From the NCBI RefSeq assembly GCF_003574425.1, contig NZ_QLIU01000008.1, forward strand, positions 1-53,136: a stretch of DNA of 53,136 nt, written 5' to 3'. The position numbers and the translations under genes are program-made. The notes under the pieces are model-generated. The model did no database searches. It saw only the letters and a list, made by a program, of their open reading frames with translations, and had not been told where the DNA came from. Source of the stretch: Cysteiniphilum halobium. GTDB lineage: Bacteria; Pseudomonadota; Gammaproteobacteria; Francisellales; Francisellaceae. Of the stretch, positions 49,856 to 53,136 are shown in pieces. The stretch's first letter is position 1; every line of letters begins with the position of its first letter.

Positions 49856-49934
49856 TTTGTGTAAAAAAAGCGCTATTCAACTGCTTCTGTTATCGTTATA
49901 ATTTTGGCGTTTTAGATAAAATTATAGTGAAAAT

Positions 49935-51344
49935 ATGCAGATTTCATCCTCAAAATCGCTGACGCTATTGCGTTTGGTAATGATTAATATTATTGCCGTT
50001 GATAGCTTACGTAATATTTCAATTACCGCGCAAGCCGGTTGGGTCGTGGTGAGTTTCTATATTTTGGCGGCGATTGTTTTTTTGATTCCATGTGCATTAT
50101 TAACGGCAGAGATGGCAACAGGCTACTCTAAAAATGGTGGAATCTATCTCTGGACAAAAGAAGCCTTTGGTGCCAAAACAGGCTTTGTTATTTTATGGCT
50201 GCAGTGGGTTTATAACCTTGTGTGGTTCCCCTCAATCTGTGGTTTCTTTGCAGGGATTATTGCTTATATTATCGCACCTTGGTTTGGCTTAAACCCTAAT
50301 GAACTTGTCATGAGTCCATCGTATATGATTGGCATGAGTTTGTGCATGTTTTGGGTAGCAACTATTATTAATTTATTTGGCATTAAAACCTCAAGTACCT
50401 TAAGTGTAATTGGTGCAATTGTAGGGACCTTAATGCCGATGCTATTAATTATTGGTTTGGCATTATTTTGGGTGCTATCAGGACAACCTATTTTAAAGCC
50501 ACAAACGATCTCTGATGTATTACCAAGCTTTGCAAATATTGGCAGTTGGGGATTATTCTTAACGGTAATGTTTAGTTTGTTTGGTTTAGAGATGAGCTCC
50601 ATTCATGCGGGAAATGTTAAAAATCCTAAGAAAAACTTCCCTAAAGCGCTACTGATTTCCAGTATTGTTATTTTGCTGTCGCTTATCTTGTCCAATATTG
50701 CGATTTTTACCGTTAATAGTGATACCGGTGGTCAGGTGGATATTGTTACAGGGCTTATGGCGTCGTTTAATTATTTCTTTACGCAGTTTAATATGCCATG
50801 GATGTCAGATGTTATCGCATTAACCTTGGTGCTTGGTGCCTTTACAACAGTTGCTGCTTGGATTATGGGGTTATCACGTGCTTTTACAGTTGCTGCTGAG
50901 GATGGACTCATTAGTAAAAGATTGGCACGAACTAATAAATATGAAGCGCCAAGTAAAGTACTTATTTTGCAAGGCATTATCTTTTCACTGTTTTGTTTAA
51001 GCTATGTCTTGATGCCAAGCGTCAACTCGGCTTATTGGTTTTTAAGTGCATTAACCGCACAACTTGCTGTATTAGCCTATATTGGCATGTTTGCCGCGGC
51101 GATTAAATTACGTCGCCAAAATCAACCAAAACCTGGACAATATGTTATTTTTGGTGGTGTAAAAGGGACTATAACAATGGCAGTTTTGGGTTTTATTGGC
51201 TGTGTTATTGCTGTTAGTGTTGGCTTTATCCCAACTTCAGATGTTACGATGTCAGCATTAAACTTTGATCTATTATTGCTCACAGGGATTATCATAGCGT
51301 TAGTGATTCCTTATGTTATAACGCGGAATTATCAAGCAGGATAA
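49935..51344 (+). CDS. APC-family amino acid transporter, GadC-like
   Basis: 469 residues with about 12 hydrophobic helices. The APC hallmarks are an unwound first helix and the segment MATGYSKNGGIYLWTKEAFG, which is close to the conserved E-x-S-x-x-x-G-G-x-x-x-W pattern of the glutamate:GABA antiporter branch, and the FGLEMSSIHAGNVKNPKKNFPKA loop. Substrate is not decidable from sequence; glutamate/GABA or another exchange, possibly in acid resistance or host-cell nutrition, is inferred. The gene stands alone. Confidence 0.88.
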   Translation: MQISSSKSLTLLRLVMINIIAVDSLRNISITAQAGWVVVSFYILAAIVFLIPCALLTAEMATGYSKNGGIYLWTKEAFGAKTGFVILWLQWVYNLVWFPSICGFFAGIIAYIIAPWFGLNPNELVMSPSYMIGMSLCMFWVATIINLFGIKTSSTLSVIGAIVGTLMPMLLIIGLALFWVLSGQPILKPQTISDVLPSFANIGSWGLFLTVMFSLFGLEMSSIHAGNVKNPKKNFPKALLISSIVILLSLILSNIAIFTVNSDTGGQVDIVTGLMASFNYFFTQFNMPWMSDVIALTLVLGAFTTVAAWIMGLSRAFTVAAEDGLISKRLARTNKYEAPSKVLILQGIIFSLFCLSYVLMPSVNSAYWFLSALTAQLAVLAYIGMFAAAIKLRRQNQPKPGQYVIFGGVKGTITMAVLGFIGCVIAVSVGFIPTSDVTMSALNFDLLLLTGIIIALVIPYVITRNYQAG

Positions 51345-51394
51345 TTGGTTATCAAACATAAATTAACTGTTAGCTCAAAGCCAGGGAGGACACC

Positions 51395-51495
51395 GCACCC
51401 TGAGGGAAGTCTATCTCGTGCCCTGAGCGAAGTCGAAGGGAATGCAAAGATCTCTATAAGGGCTTCGACTGACGCTCAGCCCACGTTTATGTAAT
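51395..51495. repeat. Dispersed inverted repeat, family B, copy 2
   Basis: CCCTGAGCGAAGTCGAAGGG (51421-51440) and GGCTTCGACTGACGCTCAGC from 51461 form the inverted arms, followed by CCACGTTTATGTAA, similar to the tail of the copy at 38976-39068. A partial third arm (ACCCTGAGGGAAGTC at about 51398) precedes them. Nothing else is seen in the 51345-51767 gap. Confidence 0.75.
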
Positions 51496-51767
51496 ACAGT
51501 TGTGGGCAATATTGCTGTTTGCAGTGCGCTTATGCGTAAGAAGGATTTTCCAAAAATTAAAGAATAAAATTTGATCTTTAGAGATAATGATCTAGGCTTA
51601 ATCCGAGGCAACTCTATTTTATATCCCCCGCGCTTAACTTCTTATCATATGGATTGATTATGCTAAAAGCTGATTTTTGAAGGCTTGGAAAAAATAAGCA
51701 ACTAATGAAACTGATAGAGCTCATTGGTAAACGCATTTAACCAAATGAAGGCGGGTAGGCAACGTAT

Positions 51768-52454
51768 ATGTTAGCAAATACAGGTAATAGAAAGCACAAG
51801 CGTTTCAAATTGATAATAATTTTATTTTATGGATTTTTGCTCTTGTTTTGTGTAGTGACGTATATATCAGACAAATTGGCAACAGGGGTTTTTGCCAGTG
51901 CACCCATTGATTTATCCAAACCTTCTGAAGTGACGCTGGATTATTTTATTTGGTTTCCTGGGCGGTATGAAATTGATATTCGTTTTCAAAAAGAAAGTCA
52001 AGAATCATTAAAACTCATTGACGGTCATATCCCTGATTATTTAGATGAGTGCAATAATTGCCAAAAGTTTAAACTTGAGTGGTGCATATATCAACAACTG
52101 AAAGTGGTTAATTGTAGAGTCAAAACGTTGTTAAGTGAGCCGTTTGGTGGGAGATATTCCAGAAGTCATATTGCTAAATCAGTGGCTAGGGTCATTCTGC
52201 CATTTGGATCTCAAAGAATGGAGGTTAAATACTTGGGTGGGCTTGAGGTTTTAAATAAGTTAGCTCCTGAAGTGCGTCTAATGGCTGGTAGTTTTAAAAG
52301 ACCTGTATCAACTTTAGCCAGTTTCCTTATGTTCTTAGGAGTAGGTTCCTTTGTCATTTTACTAGTAAGCTTGGTTATTGGGCTATTAATTCTTTGTATA
52401 TTCTTGGTAAAAAAAATATTAAGAAAGCTAAAGAAAGATATTAAGTTTAATTAA
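51768..52454 (+). CDS. Two-helix membrane protein, candidate immunity or partner protein
   Basis: 228 residues with one helix near the N-terminus (about 14-32), a second near the C-terminus (about 185-215) and a Lys/Arg-rich end (KKILRKLKKDIKFN). The intervening 150 residues should be periplasmic. They start with LDYFIWFPGRYEIDIRFQKE, reminiscent of small beta-sandwich domains, and contain four cysteines (ECNNC, WC, NC). It is 24 bases upstream of the candidate amidase gene, so co-transcribed. A membrane protein with a periplasmic domain is the expected shape of an immunity protein against a periplasmic toxin, but I recognise no family firmly. Confidence 0.72.
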   Translation: MLANTGNRKHKRFKLIIILFYGFLLLFCVVTYISDKLATGVFASAPIDLSKPSEVTLDYFIWFPGRYEIDIRFQKESQESLKLIDGHIPDYLDECNNCQKFKLEWCIYQQLKVVNCRVKTLLSEPFGGRYSRSHIAKSVARVILPFGSQRMEVKYLGGLEVLNKLAPEVRLMAGSFKRPVSTLASFLMFLGVGSFVILLVSLVIGLLILCIFLVKKILRKLKKDIKFN

Positions 52455-52478
52455 TTCAATTAATGAGGAGAGATAAAA

Positions 52479-52961
52479 ATGTTAGAGATAAGTTCTGAAA
52501 AAGAAAATTGTGATTCCAAATATAGTTTTTCATTATACTCTGATGGTTTAGGAGGCTATGACGGATATCACACTTGGATAAAGCTTTCAAATGGCACCAA
52601 TACTTACACATATAGCTTTGGACCTTTGGGTGATGTTTCTTTAGGTGAGTTATTATTACCTTATGCAGTGCCGGGCCATATGAGTCGTCATGAACCAGAA
52701 GATAGAGAACGAGAGTCGAAATCCTATACAGGATTCATTTCTAAGCAGAGATATGAAATGATGAAACGTATGGCAGACTCGTTGACTAGCAATCCTCCTA
52801 ACTATCAGTTATATCAGTACAACGGAGATAACTGTGTTGAGGTTACTTCAAAAATACTAGAGGCAGGTAGAATAGATATATTAGAGAATTTAGTAACCCC
52901 AAGCATTGTTGTAGCTAGAATTTATCTACTTTATGCCACACTACAGGACAGTAGCCACTGA
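52479..52961 (+). CDS. Candidate papain-like (permuted NlpC-type) hydrolase
   Basis: 160 residues without a signal peptide. H31 in YDGYHTWIKL lies before C119 in YNGDNCVEVTSKILEAGRI. This His-before-Cys order, with an SFGPLG strand after the His and a helix after DNC, is the arrangement of circularly permuted papain-fold enzymes (YaeF/LRAT-type) and of several secreted bacterial amidases. No catalytic test is possible here. AGGAG lies about ten bases before the ATG. It follows the membrane protein gene by 24 bases and its stop is 64 bases before a transposase start, so its 3' end may be the edge of an insertion. Confidence 0.68.
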   Translation: MLEISSEKENCDSKYSFSLYSDGLGGYDGYHTWIKLSNGTNTYTYSFGPLGDVSLGELLLPYAVPGHMSRHEPEDRERESKSYTGFISKQRYEMMKRMADSLTSNPPNYQLYQYNGDNCVEVTSKILEAGRIDILENLVTPSIVVARIYLLYATLQDSSH

Positions 52962-53025
52962 AGCCCTTTATTTTTAAGTGTTTTCATGTCATTTTTGTTT
53001 TGCTAAAAACGTAATAAAAAGAAGC

Positions 53026-53136
53026 ATGGAACACGCAAAGGAACTTCAGCAGCTACTTAAGCATTATTTTAACGATACTCGTCATACTTTAGAATGCCTA
53101 ACTTACATTATTTTAGGATTATTTGTTGTGCGAAGT
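53026..53136 (+). CDS. Transposase, 5' part only, cut by the window edge
   Basis: An ATG at 53026 opens a frame that runs to the last base (37 residues, MEHAKELQQLLKHYFNDT and ILGLFVVRS). The pattern of a short amphipathic start followed by LxxLxxxILxLFxxRS resembles the N-terminus of IS4-type transposases. The terminal repeat of the element is not identified. Confidence 0.5.
   Translation, partial: MEHAKELQQLLKHYFNDTRHTLECLTYIILGLFVVRS

Overview
This 53 kb AT-rich window looks like a gammaproteobacterial chromosome segment. PolA, MetH, Tex, GrpE-DnaK-DnaJ, LepA, the hfq-hflX-hflK-hflC cluster, Prs, short L25, DnaQ, HemW and YbaB-RecR are all of gammaproteobacterial type. The fused NadM-Nudix enzyme, the GadC-like antiporter, the low GC and several large secreted proteins of unknown function point to the Francisella/Fastidiosibacteraceae neighbourhood (Fangia, Cysteiniphilum, Caedibacter relatives). 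That placement is an inference from gene content; no 16S gene is present.

Layout. 1-6.9 kb: edge fragment, bicupin, polA, M17 aminopeptidase, one CAU tRNA, secreted thaumatin-like protein. 6.8-14.8 kb: tiny hydrophobic ORF and UvrD-type helicase, a secreted mini-RHS protein with a protease-like tail, metH, small membrane protein. 14.8-25.6 kb: tex, trans-sulfuration-type PLP enzyme, BON lipoprotein and nadM-nudix in an overlapping cluster, small exported proteins, then grpE-dnaK-dnaJ with sigma32-type promoters. 25.7-30.1 kb: a 1460-residue exported protein. 30.4-36.2 kb: lepA, hfq-hflX-hflKC. 36.2-39 kb: a 167-bp palindromic MITE-like element, an orphan 419-residue protein, a lipoprotein. 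39-46.7 kb: rplY, prs, cysZ-like, lplA-like, a second mini-RHS protein with a kinase-like tail, K+ channel, dnaQ, small exported protein. 46.8-53.1 kb: a second inverted-repeat element, uspA-hemW, ybaB-recR, amino-acid antiporter, then a two-gene cassette (membrane protein plus a His/Cys candidate amidase) abutting the start of a transposase.

Most striking is the pair of Sec-exported mini-RHS proteins (9117-10598 and 42465-43943). They share a leader, a single-module RHS core of about 255 residues and even a purine-rich minisatellite at the same internal site, but carry unrelated C-terminal domains. One has a Cys/His/Asp arrangement spaced like YopT-family (C58) proteases; the other has a truncated kinase-like fold. 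Neither has an adjacent immunity-sized gene, which suggests host-directed effectors rather than rivals' toxins. Other notable items are a sigma32 promoter built into the dnaK terminator hairpin, two dispersed repeat families, and the candidate effector/immunity pair at the right end.
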